A stretch of DNA of 64,000 nt from Paraspadella gotoi (GCA_051294375.1 CM119269.1:16448432-16512431), one strand, 5' to 3'; numbered from the stretch's first letter, positions 49,507-61,620 are shown. A program made the numbers and translations. The notes: a model not told the origin generated them from the letters alone.

Positions 49507-50000
49507 TTATCTCACCAGATTCCTGAAGTGTTCGGCGCTCTTCGGTTTCCCGACGGAAGTGAAGGGCTTTTTGAAGAGGCGCGGCTTCCGAGCGCCGACC
49601 TCGTCCTCGTCGTCGTCGTCTTCATCGTCGTCGTCGCCGATGCCGAGAGACGAAGGCGTCGTCGTCGGAGTGGACGGGCGGTTGGAGAGGAGCCTTTTGA
49701 TGAAGCTGTGGTTTTCTCTGGAGATAAAAATACATCAATCAATCTACCTATTAACCCATAAATTAAATAATATATCAATATATCAATAAATCAATATATT
49801 AATAGATATATCAATAAATATATCAATCGATATATTACTTACCTAAAAATGGCGCGCAAATCCTCCAAATCCGCGTCGAGTTCTGCTTCGGCGACGGCGA
49901 CTCTTTCGCTAGCTTGCGGTCGGAAGCGTCGGGCGTAGTCGCGCGGCGGCGGTGGAGCCGCTGCAGTGGCGTCGCTTACGCTTCCCGTGAAATTCATCAT
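49507..50000 (-). CDS. Small acidic/basic two-exon protein, unrecognised
   Basis: Exon 1 (50000-49843) starts with two adjacent ATG codons and ends at a GTAAGT donor. Exon 2 (49717-49507) starts after CTCCAG, joins in phase and ends in TAA, giving 122 aa (MMNFTGSVSDATAAAPPPPR at the N-terminus). The middle has a helix-like LDADLEDLRAIFRENHSF and a Glu/Asp run (GAC/GAG codons, about 49,600-49,640); the C-terminus is basic (KPRLFKKPFTSVGKPKSAEH). A donor-like GTGAGA overlaps the last codons (after 49516), so the gene could instead continue into further minus-strand exons, possibly even to the CCDC162-like gene, though the phases do not join directly to exon 42792. No family recognised. Confidence 0.5.
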
Positions 50001-51290
50001 TTCCTTGCTGTCAGTTCATTATGACGAACTTTTATTTTAAACTTTATCTATTTCTCGGTTTAGTTTTAGGATGTAATATAAAATAGTTTATATCTAGGCA
50101 TTAATGACTTAAATCGGATACTTCGTAGTTTGTAGAGTATTGTCCGCGCGTTGCAGAATGATCTGGAGCAAACATTAATTTCTAAATATATATATAGAGC
50201 GAGACGCAAAAACCGAAACACATAAAAAACACGGAGCGCGACTGAAAGATGTTTTGTTACCTCGCGTCGCCTCGAACGCGCGACCCCGCAGACATAGAAA
50301 ATACAAAAATATTTTCTACAGCGACAGTTAAATTAAAACACGAAAATTTCGAATTTCGAATAAATAAATCCACCATGTAATTGGCGAGAGAGAATTCTTG
50401 TCGCGTAATCGTCAAAGTCAAATTGATTACCTGTAAATGGGTCTGTTTCGTGGCGCAAGAACGAGTTGCCTCGCAGCGAAGTTCCGCTCTTGCGAAAAAA
50501 GAAAAAATAAAGATTCCGAGGAAAACGAAGAATCCCTAGAGTCGTTTAGCTTGGCGGACGTGGGCAGAGACGAAGTCAGGAGTTCATGAGCTCATGGCAC
50601 GATATTTGATCTTTTTGGTCAGTCAAGGACAAGGAAAAAAAAACAAGGGACACGGACAATCGTCTTCTCTTAATGGTTTCGATGGAGAGAGAGAGAAAGT
50701 ACAGGAATATTCGATTGTTGCGGGTTTTATATTTCTATGTCCCCGTTTGATAAACTTTTTAGGTTTTTTCCCGCTTCAGTCAAATTACTTTAGTATTTAT
50801 AAAAGTTCTATGAAATGATGATGACAAAAAATTTATTAATTCATTGAAATTATTAAAACGAATGTAATTACAATTAATTTCCAGGAAAAATACTTTTTTT
50901 CCGGCGATTTTCTCAAAAACTATTTTTTTCCATTTAGCCTCTTTAAAACTCCTCAGCTGAAGAGCGCTGGTCTCCCCGGGCAACCAGGAAAACAACACGA
51001 TTTTTTTCTTGCGTTCGCCAAAGAACTTCGGTCTAGGAAGAACTCTTACTCAATTTTCAGTTCTCTGCGTCGTATAAAACAAATTTGAATCGGATAATTT
51101 AACTTAAAATTTAGCGTAATTATATACTAGAATCAAAATAACTGTACAGGTGAGCCGAGTTTTTTGAGTACCTTGAGTTTTGCGATTATTGTTAAAAATT
51201 ATCTCTGTATATGAACTTAACTTCTCCGTATTTCACTCTGAAGCAACGACCACAACGCCATCCGTCTTAACGCGCGTGGCAAAGATCACA
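50001..51290. other. Divergent intergenic region
   Basis: This lies between the minus-strand small gene and the 51291 gene and would contain both promoters. It has a short TATATATATAGAG run at 50,190. Open frames at 50,594-50,818 (+) and 50,780-50,998 (-) are low-support. Confidence 0.5.
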
Positions 51291-52812
51291 ATGCGTCACA
51301 ACCGCCAAGTGCAATTTGGCAATGATGATCACGGGCGTCGGTCCGTCAAATTCGAAGGTTGGTCTCAAGAATTAGATATTGTTTTATCGTTATAATAAAT
51401 TGATGTTACATCTTTAGTTAATTTCCATTTTCAGATAATCTTAGCGTGGAATCCTCTCCCGGCGTCGCCGCCAATTTTCGCCGAATTCCGGGCATATCCG
51501 GCGTGACGGCGTTCAATCGCGGCGCCGGCGACGCCGGTGAGGCCACCAGATTCGGTGCCGCTCCTTGGAATTCGTTGGAGGTCGACAACGCTGATATCCA
51601 AGCGGCGTCGACGGCATCATTGGTGTCGGCGGGAGATTCGCCCGAGTCTCTGGCGGAGTCGGCGGGGCGCTTGAACGACTCCACCATCTACTTGGCGGAA
51701 CGAAACGCGATGTTGGATCGAGAGATCAAAGCCGAACGGAGAAGGTGGGCGTCGTCGTCGTCGTTGTCGCTGTCGCTGTTGTCATTGTCGTCGTCATTGT
51801 CATTGTCGTCGTCGTTGTCGCGGTAATCCTGTTTGTCGACTTCCTTGTCGTTTTAGTAGTTGTTGTCCTTAATATTTTTGTTTTTCAAAAGTGTTTTTTT
51901 TTTTTCAAAACATTATTACAATTGTTTAATCTTCTACGTAAATTTTAAAATATAGCTTATTAATTATAATTATTCACACCCTTTTAATCTTTAAAAATTT
52001 CTCGCAAAAGAATTTTATCGACGAATGGCGGCGCCCTGTCCAGCCTCCGATTGTCGCCGATAGGGGATCGGCGGCGCCAACGTCGAAAAACTTCTCGATC
52101 GGCGATGGCGGCGTCATCGGCGTCGGCGTCGTCGGCGTCGTCGTCGGCATCGCCATCCGACCAAGTCACCATCGCCGACATTTTGCCCGACGTCGCCTCG
52201 GTTTTGGCGGCAAAAGCCTCGGAAAAATCGACGGCTTACGACGAAGACGACGACGACGACGAAGACGACGAAAAATCGAGAAAACCGACGACGACGATCG
52301 AAGACTTTATGAGGAAAAGAGAAGACAAGAGATTCGACCTCAACGTATTTTCGGGGAGACGAAACGACGATTATCTCAACGACGAAAAAGAAGTCTGAAT
52401 ATTGTATTGCATTATTATTATTATTATTAATATTATTTTCAAACTTTAGCCCATTTTTCTTAATTTTCTCTTGTAGGCTCGAAACATGTACGATACTCAT
52501 CTGGAACTCCTTTCTCGCAAAAATAAAAAGAGCATCTCCCATGCTGCGCAAATGGAACGGGACGCCGCGCGGGCGAAACACAAAAGCGGCAAATTACAAA
52601 CAAAAGGTGATGGATTTATTGACAAAGATAAATAAGATTCAAAGTTGTAAATTGTATTTATTATCATTATTAAATTTCCGCAGTCGAAGCTGAGAACGTG
52701 CGATTCACCATAGAATATCCACACCCATTGGGATTCCGACCGAAGATGCGTAAACAGACAAATAACAGAAGAAGCAAGACTAAGGTTTTTATCTATCAAT
52801 GCTATCTTTCTT

Positions 52813-52851
<39 letters not shown>

Positions 52852-53106
52852 TTTGCACCAGGATCCTTTATCCGACTCCTTCGCCGCCGTCGACGATTCC
52901 GCTCAAAAACTACAGCAGCGACTCCAGCATCTCTCCATTAGAGTCAAGGAGGAGTTCAGCGGCGTTGAGGTGGGGTAACTCCAGGGACCAAAAATGTTTA
53001 CAATTGCAATGACATTTCTGACACATTTGAAACCAAAATTGGTTTCCTTCGCGTGCAGGCGGTCGAGAGTCGGGACGCCGCTTCCAAGTCGGTCACGCCG
53101 TCCTGA
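51291..53106 (+). CDS. Unrecognised 381-aa protein
   Basis: Seven exons join in phase: 51291-51357, 51435-51744, 52011-52392, 52477-52606, 52684-52784, 52862-52969 and 53059-53106 (stop TGA). Donors include GTTGGT, GTGGGC, GTCTGA, GTGATG, GTTTTT and GTGGGG; all acceptors are AG after pyrimidines except CAAAAG before 52011. The chosen ATG is at 51291; an in-frame extension upstream is open but has no other support. The protein is mostly polar. It contains an Ala/Ser tract, an Asp run (GAC codons, about 52,240-52,272), a short segment IADILPDVASVLAAKASEK, a YPHPLGFRPKMRKQTNNRRS basic patch and a helix-like QKLQQRLQHLSIRVKEEF near the C-terminus. An AATAAA lies at 53,277. No family recognised; a nuclear or cytoskeletal scaffold would fit the composition, but this is a guess. 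Confidence 0.65.
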
Positions 53107-54483
53107 AACGTTGGCGGCACCCTCTGGAGGGGTTGGCGTTGCCGCAACTCAACCTCAGTGCTGCATTTATAAGATGCTGCGGAAAAGATTCGTCGGATTT
53201 AAACTTTCGTCGTCGAAGCTGTTTGTAGTAGTTTTGATTAGCGGCCCGGGTATTGCATGATGTGGTAGTTATATTTAATAAATAATTTGATATAAGGGTG
53301 ATTTTATTTAACATTGAAAGTACAGGTACTACTTCAATAGATTTTAAACTAGCAGAGTTAGGTAGTGAAACCTTTTTACTTAAATTTTTCAAAAGGGTTT
53401 TTCCTGGTCCAAAACTCACGCGCTCGAGTTTGATTCTAAAAAGTTTTTAGTCGGATCTGCTTACAGCAGATTACGATTCTATGATCCACTTTGTCGGTTC
53501 GTCGGTCCCCCCCTATATCTTGTCGGGCACTCACTTAAATCATGTCAGAACATCGAATTAAGATAAAAATCCCCCAAAAAATGATGTCCGTCCGTCCGTC
53601 TGTCCGTCTGTCTGTCTGTCTGTTTGTCTGAAGGTCCGTCCCACCTTTTCATTAAACTCCAATTACTCGTGATTGGATGGATGGATTTGAATGAAATTTT
53701 GTGTGTGGGTAGGAAAGTGTGTGATTGAGCTGGATATAAAGTTTCGATGGGATCGTACGAGTGAAAATGACTGGACGCGAGGTCACCATGTCTTTCATTC
53801 AATGATGATTCACTGTTATTCAATTCGCCGTCATCCAATTGGGGCCCGCCTTATTATCTTTAAATCCTGAAGACGAAGAGGTCAAAACCCCTGAAAAAGA
53901 GCGACTTCCTTTCGTAACCAGTTCTTGTTCATCACTTTATCCTTTCAATAATATTTTCTTCAATCAAACAAAAAAAAAATCTAAAAATACAATACAATTT
54001 TAGGAAAATTTATAGTTTGTGCAATATACATATTTATTCCCCCCCAAAAAAAATTTTCCTTCTTTTCTTAAGTATTCTTGTTTTTTTTTGGTTTTTTTTT
54101 CTATTTTTCATTCTCTTTTCATTTCTTCTTCGCCTTCATGAAGTTCTTCAATATTTCGTTTTGATCCGTCCTTCATCGAAAATTCTTTGTCGGGACAACA
54201 ACAACGACAACAGGCGCGATAAAGCTTAATCTATTTATCGTTAGACGTTAGTCTTCGTTCCTTAAAGTCCTTGATCCTTCCTTACAAAAGGTCGCAGGAA
54301 GTTAATTTAATTAAGATTTATTAGATGAATTAAATTACTCAAACGAACTATACTCGCTGAGATCTCAGAATTTAATGAAACTTTCGCTGAAAACGAGATC
54401 CGGAAAATCGACCTCTGAAAAAAAAATAGTCGATGGAAGTCTTTTTTTTTTCTAAATTCCTTCAAGTTTCTTGACCTTAAATT

Positions 54484-54496
54484 CTCTTTCTTTCTT

Positions 54497-54540
<44 letters not shown>

Positions 54541-54617
54541 AAATTCTTAAATTCTCTTTCTTTCTCTCTCTCTCTCTTTCTTTCTTTCTTTCCTTTCTTT
54601 CTTTCTTCTTTCTTTCC

Positions 54618-54657
<40 letters not shown>

Positions 54658-54720
54658 CTTAAATTCTTTAATTCTCTTTCTTTCTCTCTCTCTCTTTCTA
54701 TCTTTCTTTTGTTTTTTCGT

Positions 54721-54761
<41 letters not shown>

Positions 54762-54843
54762 TTTCTTTCTTTCTTTCTTTCTTTTCTTCCCTCTCTCTCT
54801 CTCTCTCCCTCTCTTTCTTAAATCTTTAAATTCTCTCTTTCTT

Positions 54844-54887
<44 letters not shown>

Positions 54888-54930
54888 TTCGTTCTTTCAT
54901 TCTCTTTCTTTTCTTTCTTCCTTCTTTTCC
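54484..54930. repeat. Compound (TC)n/(CTTT)n tract
   Basis: Alternating TC and CTTT blocks interspersed with TTAAATTCTT spacers that repeat four times, so the tract itself is a higher-order tandem repeat of about 110-150 bp. Confidence 0.9.
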
Positions 54931-54942
54931 CTCTCTTTCTAG

Positions 54943-55118
54943 CGCCGCCTTCAAGAAATACTTAAACTATAAGGAATAAAATTTATGCAGTGCATGTCAT
55001 AAATACAAGGGCTAAAAAATTTTTTTAATCATGTCATGTCAAGTCATACAATGTGATCAAAGGGAAATACACGTGAAAAGTCACTGCGGCGCAACACATT
55101 GGAATCACCGTTCTTGTT
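54943..55118 (+). mobile_element. 3' part of the palindrome/tetranucleotide element
   Basis: GCGCCGCCTTCAAGAAATAC, then CAGTGCATGTCATAAATACA, TCATGTCATGTCAAGTCAT, and the end GCGCAACACATTGGAATCAC plus CGTTCTTGTT match the 3' halves of the copies at 44,757 and 46,821. The 5' half is missing, replaced by the CT tract. Confidence 0.7.
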
Positions 55119-55185
55119 TTTTCTGAATTCCTACTTTCTTGCCCTAAAACTCACTCTCTCTCTCTCATTCTCTCTCTCTCCCTCC

Positions 55186-55218
<33 letters not shown>

Positions 55219-55394
55219 CTCTCTCTCCTCACGCTCGCACGTGCCGATCTATTGATGCAAGAATCACTTTTTTGCGTCATAGAGGTAGTTTCTTCTCCTT
55301 ATTGACCTAATTTTACGACGACGATATTTCCTCACAGATATTTCATTTAAAAAGAATAAAATAAATCCTTATTAAGGAACTTTGAAACGTAACC

Positions 55395-58300
55395 ATGACA
55401 ACCAACGATAGCGCGACCATGACGACGCCAGCGACGACGTCAAAATCCGAAGCGCGGTTCGATTCCCTCTTTGAAGTCATCGGACAAATCGGTCGCTTCC
55501 AGTTGTGGTAAGGAGTGAATCTTTACTTCTCCCGATAAGCCTTAGCGATTCACTCAACAAAATGTCAAATTTTTTATTTTTTTTATTTTCTTTATTCGAT
55601 GTGTTTGAGGGATAATAATATAATATTTATGTTACCGCAGATTTATTTTTAACATTGGTCACTTAAAATCCAATTCAGGTACTACTTGGTGTTATGCTTG
55701 CCCGTCATCGTCATCGGAATGCAAGCTTACAGCAATAACATCCTCATCACGCCTCCTCCAGGAAATCAGTCTTGCGACTGCGAGAGCCTCAATCGAGTCG
55801 GTTCATCAACGACATTTTCCTATCATTCATTGAAAAATACTTATTCGATTAAAACATTTTGGGCTGTGAGAAAAGATAACTTAAATTTTTTTTTTTTTTT
55901 TTAAACTTTTAGAAATTATACAATCGCTCGAACGGCGATTTTTGTCAATCCTAAGAGGGCAACGAATCGTTCGGTTGAAGGAAAAATCTTGTTTCTTTTC
56001 AAATTGCGATTTTTTTTTCTTTCATTCAGTCGATCGGAAATGGAGGAGCCAATGAGACTCTCACTGCCACAGGTAAGTTCAATATGAGGCGACTTACGTT
56101 GTTTCGATTCTCTTTTCTTTCTTTTTTCCATGTCCTTACTCAGCTTCATTCCTATTCGTTTTCTTTCTCTAATCCCCACTATTTCTCCTCCACGCCCGCC
56201 ATCCTCCAAGACTGCTTCTTCAGCGAGGCGGACTCTGCCGTCTCCGTCGTCGCCGCCTTCCGTCTTGTCTGCAACAGAGAGTTCCTCCTTCGCTTTCCCA
56301 ACATCGCCGTCTACTTGGGGATGTTCGTGGGATCCTTTATTTTCGGACAAGTGAATGATTGTTGTTGAAATTAAAGAACAAACCAATAAAAGAACACTGG
56401 AATAAATATATTTGAAAAGGGAATAAGTTAAGAGAGATATCGAACTAATGAAGAAACAGAGGGACGAACGAAGGATTTATGCTTCTATGGCAACGGGGGG
56501 ACATCTGTGATGCCCGAGGTGTTAGGCATCTACCGACAGGTGGCGAACAGGGCTTTTGGACCTGTAGTGACAGCCTCATGTCAATGGCGACACTGCCGAC
56601 ACCATCACGCTTTAACAAGAATGACCATGAGGGATTTGAACCCGGTACTCTCAGTTGGTGAACGAGTACTTAGCTGTACAAGCCAATGGGACGAGCAGCG
56701 TTTCACCAAGCTTTACGGGAGGCGAATTTAGGATTCGCCACAATTCTTTCTTATTTCAGACAAGCGACTGGTTCGGGCGACGCCTCACGATATGGATCTC
56801 TACGAGCGTTATGATTCTCACGGGGGCGCTACTCGCGGCGCCCATGGACCAGAGATTCGGCGCCTTCCTCTTCCTCAGATTTGTCTTGGGTGAGTTGGAT
56901 AAGGTAAGAAATGGGTGGGTCGGAATGTGAGGTAAGAGTGGGAAACGGTGAGGTGAGTGTTGGGGTGCAAGAAGGATTCTGTGAGCTTGGATGCGTTCGA
57001 AATAAAAATGGCGGACAAAACAAGATGAATCAATTTTATCCAAATGGAATCAAAGTTTTGCGACCGGGGTTAGAACAGAGAAAAAAATATTTACTCGGCA
57101 ATCATTGGAATTCATTCGATAGCAATTTTTCTAAAATGTAGGTGCTTGCCTATGCGGCTGCTATGTAACCTCCTTCGTTATGGGCGTCGAACTCGTGGGA
57201 CCGAAATACAGACTCTTCGCCGGCCTCGTTATCAACATTTTCTTCGCTTTTGGCCCGCTGATCGCAGGTTAAAGATACAATAGTATAACAATTTTTTACA
57301 AAATTGTACGAATACCAGAAAGTTTTAAAATTTCGCGGTCCTTAGGAGCGATCGCGGCTGTCGTGGAGGATTGGAGGCATCTCGCTCTCGCTCTCTCTCT
57401 TCCGGGAATTATCTTCCTTCCACTCACATTCTGTCTTCCGGAATCACCGAGGTAAATTTTAATTTTATTTACTTGTTTTATTCACTTTTTATATTCCTTT
57501 AACTTTATAACTTTCTTTAATCTAAAAAAAACATTTGTTACGAAAAACCTACGGCTACGATTGATGTCTTGCAAAAGCTGACTGTTCACTTGTTCGAAAA
57601 AATTTTGAAGACCTAAATTTCTAGTCAGAGACTTGATATTAGGCGGATCTTTATAAATTTGTAAAAAATATATCATTCTGTCGAAATGGTGTGGAACACC
57701 TCGTTAGGGTTCCGGCCCCCCCAAAATGTTTATTTTCTAACCCGTAATATTTTGATAAATCCTAAATTCTTCCTTTTCCCCTTTCCTCCACCAGATGGCT
57801 GAGCGGCAAAGAGCGAACTAAGGAACTGAAACGAACTCTCGTCTCAGCGGCGAAGATGAACCGCAAGTTGAGCGGCGAGTGGCGCCGCCACGAGTTGGAA
57901 TCGCTCGTCGACACCGTCGTTCAAAACGAGAAGAAAGACGACGGCGGAGAAAGAAAACAGGTGGGCGAATTCAGTCCTTGTTGTTTTTGTCATAAAAAGA
58001 ACAACAAAGGGAACGAGGGCCGAGCTCTCTTCCGCCTCCTCTATACCAAAACAACAGGCCTACGTCCACGACCTTTTCCGCGGACGCCAGATGCGCCTAA
58101 AGACACTCGTTATCCTCTTCAACTGGATGGTCGTGAGCGGCGTTTACTACGGCGTCACGCTCAACACTGCCCGGCTCAAAGTCTCCCCGATGTTGGGGCT
58201 GATCGTCTCAGGTTTTTTTTTTCCCTCGATGTCTCATAATTGATCAATCTGGGAACGGGTCTGACCCATTCCTCATCTCTTTTTTTTCTTTCAGGTGCTG

Positions 58301-59313
58301 TGGAACTCGTGTCCTACTTCGCGCTGTTTCCGGTGCTCAACTCCGTCGGTCGCCGCGTCACCTACGCATCGTCGATGATGATCTCTGGAATTCTCTGCTT
58401 CAGCTGCATCTTCACGACCGGCGACGCAGCGGCATTCTCGCTCAGCATGATCGGTGGGCGCGGCTGCATATTTCTTTTTTTCTTTTTTTTCACCCTTTAG
58501 CCAATAACTCATCCAATAACTCACTCAAGGCAAGTTCTTCATTTCCGCCGCCTTCGCCATCATTTTCATTTACGCCGCAGAATTGTTTCCCACCGTCTTG
58601 AGAAATACGGGTGAGTTCAAAAGAATCGTCGACGCGAACCCGCAAATTTACTTAGTTCGGCTGGCGGTCGTTCTCTTAGATCAAAGTCACTTTTAGGAAT
58701 GGATTTGCAAAAGGATAAACTAAAAGTTATTTTAAAGTAACAAATGAAGATAAACAAATGACGATTACATATATTCGAATTTAAAACTTACCCCTCAACC
58801 CCCACCCAAACCCTCGTCTTCAGGAATGGGCGTAAGTTCTTTGGTGGCGCGAATCGGTTCCATGTCGGCGCCGGTTTTGGTCGACTTCTCTCCGGACGGA
58901 ACGACGCCGCTCGTCGTCTTCGGTTGTTTGGCCGGCGTCGCTGGTGAGTGGCGCCGATTGAAGGTCGTGAGAATCTCATGAGGGAAGCGATAATCATATA
59001 TACTCTGGGCGTGAATAAACCAGACCGTGAGAGAGTCTTGATTGAAAGCTTGCATTGACCTGCTATGTCATTATCTTGTAAGAGTGATGGAGGCCTTAAA
59101 CCACCAAAGCCTGTCCAGAGTCTCCTTTTACCTCTATCAGGATTTCTCGCTTTGACTCTGCCGGAAACGACGGGTCGGCCGCTACCGGCGACTCTGCCGG
59201 AAGCAGAAAAGATGCGAATCCAAAATCCACTGCGAATCTGCAGCCGCCGGAAACGCGAGTCGGGTAAAGGAGACCGAGAAATTTCGGCGGCGAACGAGAA
59301 GCCTGTCATTTAG
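55395..59313 (+). CDS. SLC22-type organic ion transporter, complete
   Basis: Major-facilitator transporter of the organic cation/anion/carnitine family, plasma membrane, 542 aa (usual 530-560). Thirteen exons join in phase: 55395-55507, 55679-55796, 56030-56072, 56211-56350, 56760-56889, 57142-57267, 57346-57451, 57795-57960, 58058-58211, 58295-58453, 58530-58610, 58824-58943 and 59141-59313. Motifs: FDSLFEVIGQIGRFQ at the N-terminus; TM1 at about 39-58; a cysteine-bearing extracellular loop with NxS/NxT sites (shorter than usual); TSDWFGRR at 139-146, the family loop-2/3 motif; ELVGPKYR at 198-205; LPESPRWL at about 253-261 before the large cytoplasmic loop; and AELFPTVLRN at 435-444. The C-terminal tail is basic. 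Substrate cannot be read from sequence. The start is the ATG at 55395, after an in-phase-free upstream region. Confidence 0.93.
56560..56720 (-). repeat. Possible tRNA-derived SINE in an SLC22 intron
   Basis: On the minus strand, GGGTTCAAATCCC (about 56,633-56,645) matches a pol III B box and is preceded by TACAGCTAAGTACTCGTTCA, weakly like an A-box region. The sequence is GC-richer than the intron around it. The structure does not fold into a full cloverleaf by eye. Confidence 0.3.
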
Positions 59314-60120
59314 CAGGCGAAAGTCGAATAAGGCAAATGACCATATTGAGTGATTACGTTGTTGTTTGTGCATTTGTTGTTTAAGTCATTTTCAAGTTTC
59401 AGCGCAATTGCTCAAGTTGTTATGGTTTTGTTTGATTTTTTTTATTTTCATATTTTTGAAATTAAGCAAATAGATTTATTTCAATTCATTTATTTAAATT
59501 AATAGCGTCAGCCACTCAAGCATTTAGGCGTAGGCTAAGAAAATACGTATTTAAAAGAGAAAAGGCACATAAATTTTAATCATTGTCACTGTGTTTGTCT
59601 TTTTTTTTATTATCAGAAACAGCAAGCGATAGCGACCTCTATGAACCCGTTTCGAATGATTTTAACAAATTAGCTCAGCATGTCCTTGTCTTTTGTTTAT
59701 CCTTGACTATATATTTTATAGGAGGGAGTAGGGAGTAGGGAGTAGGTAGATTATTGAATTTTTATTTATCATCCCCGCCCGAAAAGAAACCCATGAGGCA
59801 GTTAAAAGTATCAATAACACCAAACACCGGCATGATTAAACAATTCTTCTAATCAGGCGCTAAACAGCAGGGATAGAATTTCGCTGCTTTTCAAATCCCT
59901 CTTTTCCGTTTAGTCAGGATCCCTCGATTTAAAAACACCGTATAAACTTTTCTCCAGGAAAATTAGTCTCATGAATAATTTTTAATTGGACATTAGGCAA
60001 GCATGGCATTTGTTTTTGATTCTCTTATGGACTCTCCATTGAACAAGCAAAATAGCAAAATCTCTATATATACAATTATTTTTAAAAAACAACTCAGTAT
60101 TTTTGCCTCGAACGAACAAC
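59314..60120. other. Intergenic, AT-rich
   Basis: No open frame or repeat of note apart from GGGAGTA repeats at 59,722-59,745. Confidence 0.7.
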
Positions 60121-60217
60121 CTGCAATCCTCTCAGATCCTTCGCTCTCATCGCGTCGATGAACTCCGCCCAATTTCCCAGCATCTTCGATGCTCGCTCTT
60201 CGATGCTCCCTCTTCGT
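60121..60217 (-). CDS. Orphan minus-strand exon
   Basis: 97 bases flanked by a CTTCCAG acceptor (after a long CT tract on the sense strand) and a GTTGTT donor. In one phase it is open: RRGSIEERASKMLGNWAEFI followed by DAMRAKDLRGLQ. This reads like real globular or helical protein, while the other frames do not. I find no partner exon within 1 kb on either side. It may belong to a gene whose other exons are far away, or to an antisense gene spanning the SLC22 locus. Family unknown. Confidence 0.4.
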
Positions 60218-60222
60218 CTGGA

Positions 60223-60406
<184 letters not shown>

Positions 60407-60558
60407 AATTCAATCTATGATCCGCCGGAGAACAACCTTGAGCAAATCCATTCGAACAGCTCGTAATTTTTTCGTTCGCGTAGAGAAATTCAAATATAGA
60501 TTTTCTTTTAATTAAGCTTCGGAAATAAAGTGAACTTACAAGAACTGAGAAATTAAAA

Positions 60559-61227
60559 ATGCCAAAAGCTCAGGCAGAGAAGGCTGAGAAGGGGACCAAG
60601 GAACCCCCTAAAGACGGGGCTAAGGAAGCCCCTAAAGACGCCGTAAAAGTAGCTCCCGAAGACGCCGCCAAAGACGCCCCAAAAGACGCCGCCAAAGACG
60701 CCCCAAAAGACGCCGCTAAAGAGGCTGCCCAAGAAGCCCCGAAAGAAGCTCCACGGGAAGCCGCCAAAGAAGCCCCAAGAGACGCCGCTAACGAAGCCCC
60801 TAAAGGTGCCGCCAAAAACGCCAAGAAGACTGAAACCAAGAAATCCACCCAAAACGCCGGTAAGAATTCCGCGAAAGAAGCTGTTAAAGTTGACGCCAAG
60901 GAAGTCAAGGACGAAGCTGAAGAATCTGAGAAAAGCGACGCCGCCGCAACCGCCGCTGCACCCGCCGCCGCCGCCTCACCCGCTGAAAGTGGCGCCGAAA
61001 AAGCCGCTGGAAACGCACCTGAAGCGATCAGCGCCGATCCGGAGGAAGACGCCGCTTACGCCGCTTATCATGCCGAACTGGAGAACCCGGAACCGGGAAG
61101 TCTCAACTGGATGCTTACCAAATTCGCCGCAGTGATTCAAAGGCAAGGCAAGCATGATGACAAGCAAAGGATTGGCGGCACGAATAAACGATTACTCTAT
61201 GGAAAGCTGGTGAAAGAAAAAAACTAA
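60559..61227 (+). CDS. Lys/Ala/Pro/Asp-repeat protein, single exon
   Basis: A single open frame of 222 codons from ATG 60559 to TAA 61225, with AATAAA 22 bases after the stop (61,249), so it looks like a complete intronless gene. Residues 1-85 are built from imperfect 4- and 8-residue units of the type KDAPKDAA / KEAPREAA; residues 86-160 are Lys/Glu/Ala-rich; the last 60 residues are different and look foldable (GSLNWMLTKFAAVIQRQGKH). The repeat region is highly charged, with Ala and regular Pro, so it is probably disordered or polyproline-like. Histone-H1-like tails and LEA-type stress proteins share such composition, but no diagnostic motif is present and I do not assign either. Splice variants using an internal GTAAGA (60,861) are possible. 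Confidence 0.7.
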   Translation: MPKAQAEKAEKGTKEPPKDGAKEAPKDAVKVAPEDAAKDAPKDAAKDAPKDAAKEAAQEAPKEAPREAAKEAPRDAANEAPKGAAKNAKKTETKKSTQNAGKNSAKEAVKVDAKEVKDEAEESEKSDAAATAAAPAAAASPAESGAEKAAGNAPEAISADPEEDAAYAAYHAELENPEPGSLNWMLTKFAAVIQRQGKHDDKQRIGGTNKRLLYGKLVKEKN

Positions 61228-61248
61228 ATAATTTTTTTTAAAAAAGAC

Positions 61249-61254
61249 AATAAA
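61249..61254 (+). promoter_or_regulatory. Probable polyadenylation signal of the repeat-protein gene
   Basis: AATAAA 22 bases after the stop of the 60559 gene. Confidence 0.55.
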
Positions 61255-61620
61255 TTTTTTGTGGGGTTTCTTTAATTTATGATTACAATCTTATGATCTT
61301 CAAACAAATTCTTCGGCTCCGACAGAATCTGGAATTGGTTAACGATTTCCTTTTTTTCATGTAAAGTTTGTAAAGTTTTTTGGATTTAATTTTTTTTTTT
61401 TTAAGTGCAGACGAGACTCGGGATTGTTTTTTGAAAGGCGATCTAAAATTAGACATCTATAGCTGTTTTTAATACCAATCGATCAAATATATTTCACTAA
61501 GAAATGTTATATACCTGACGATCTGATTGGTTCCCCTGATGGCCTGATGCTTTTCTTTTTTATTTATTTATTTTTTATTTGGTAAAACCAATTTAATTTT
61601 TGGTTTTTTTTTTTGCCCAG

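Larger units (their letters stand above)
53107..55394. other. Intergenic repeats
   Basis: 3' UTR of the 51291 gene to about 53,285. 53,575-53,640 is a (GTCC/GTCT)n tetranucleotide array inside a further dispersed repeat (53,420-53,870) that resembles, but does not clearly match, the palindrome element family. 54,484-54,930 is a long CT/CTTT tract. 55,150-55,228 is a TC tract. No gene is seen. Confidence 0.6.

Noticed and set aside
53575-53640. CRISPR-like or telomeric array in the GTCCGTCTGTCC repeats
   Set aside because: A simple degenerate tetranucleotide microsatellite without spacers; no prokaryotic or telomeric features.
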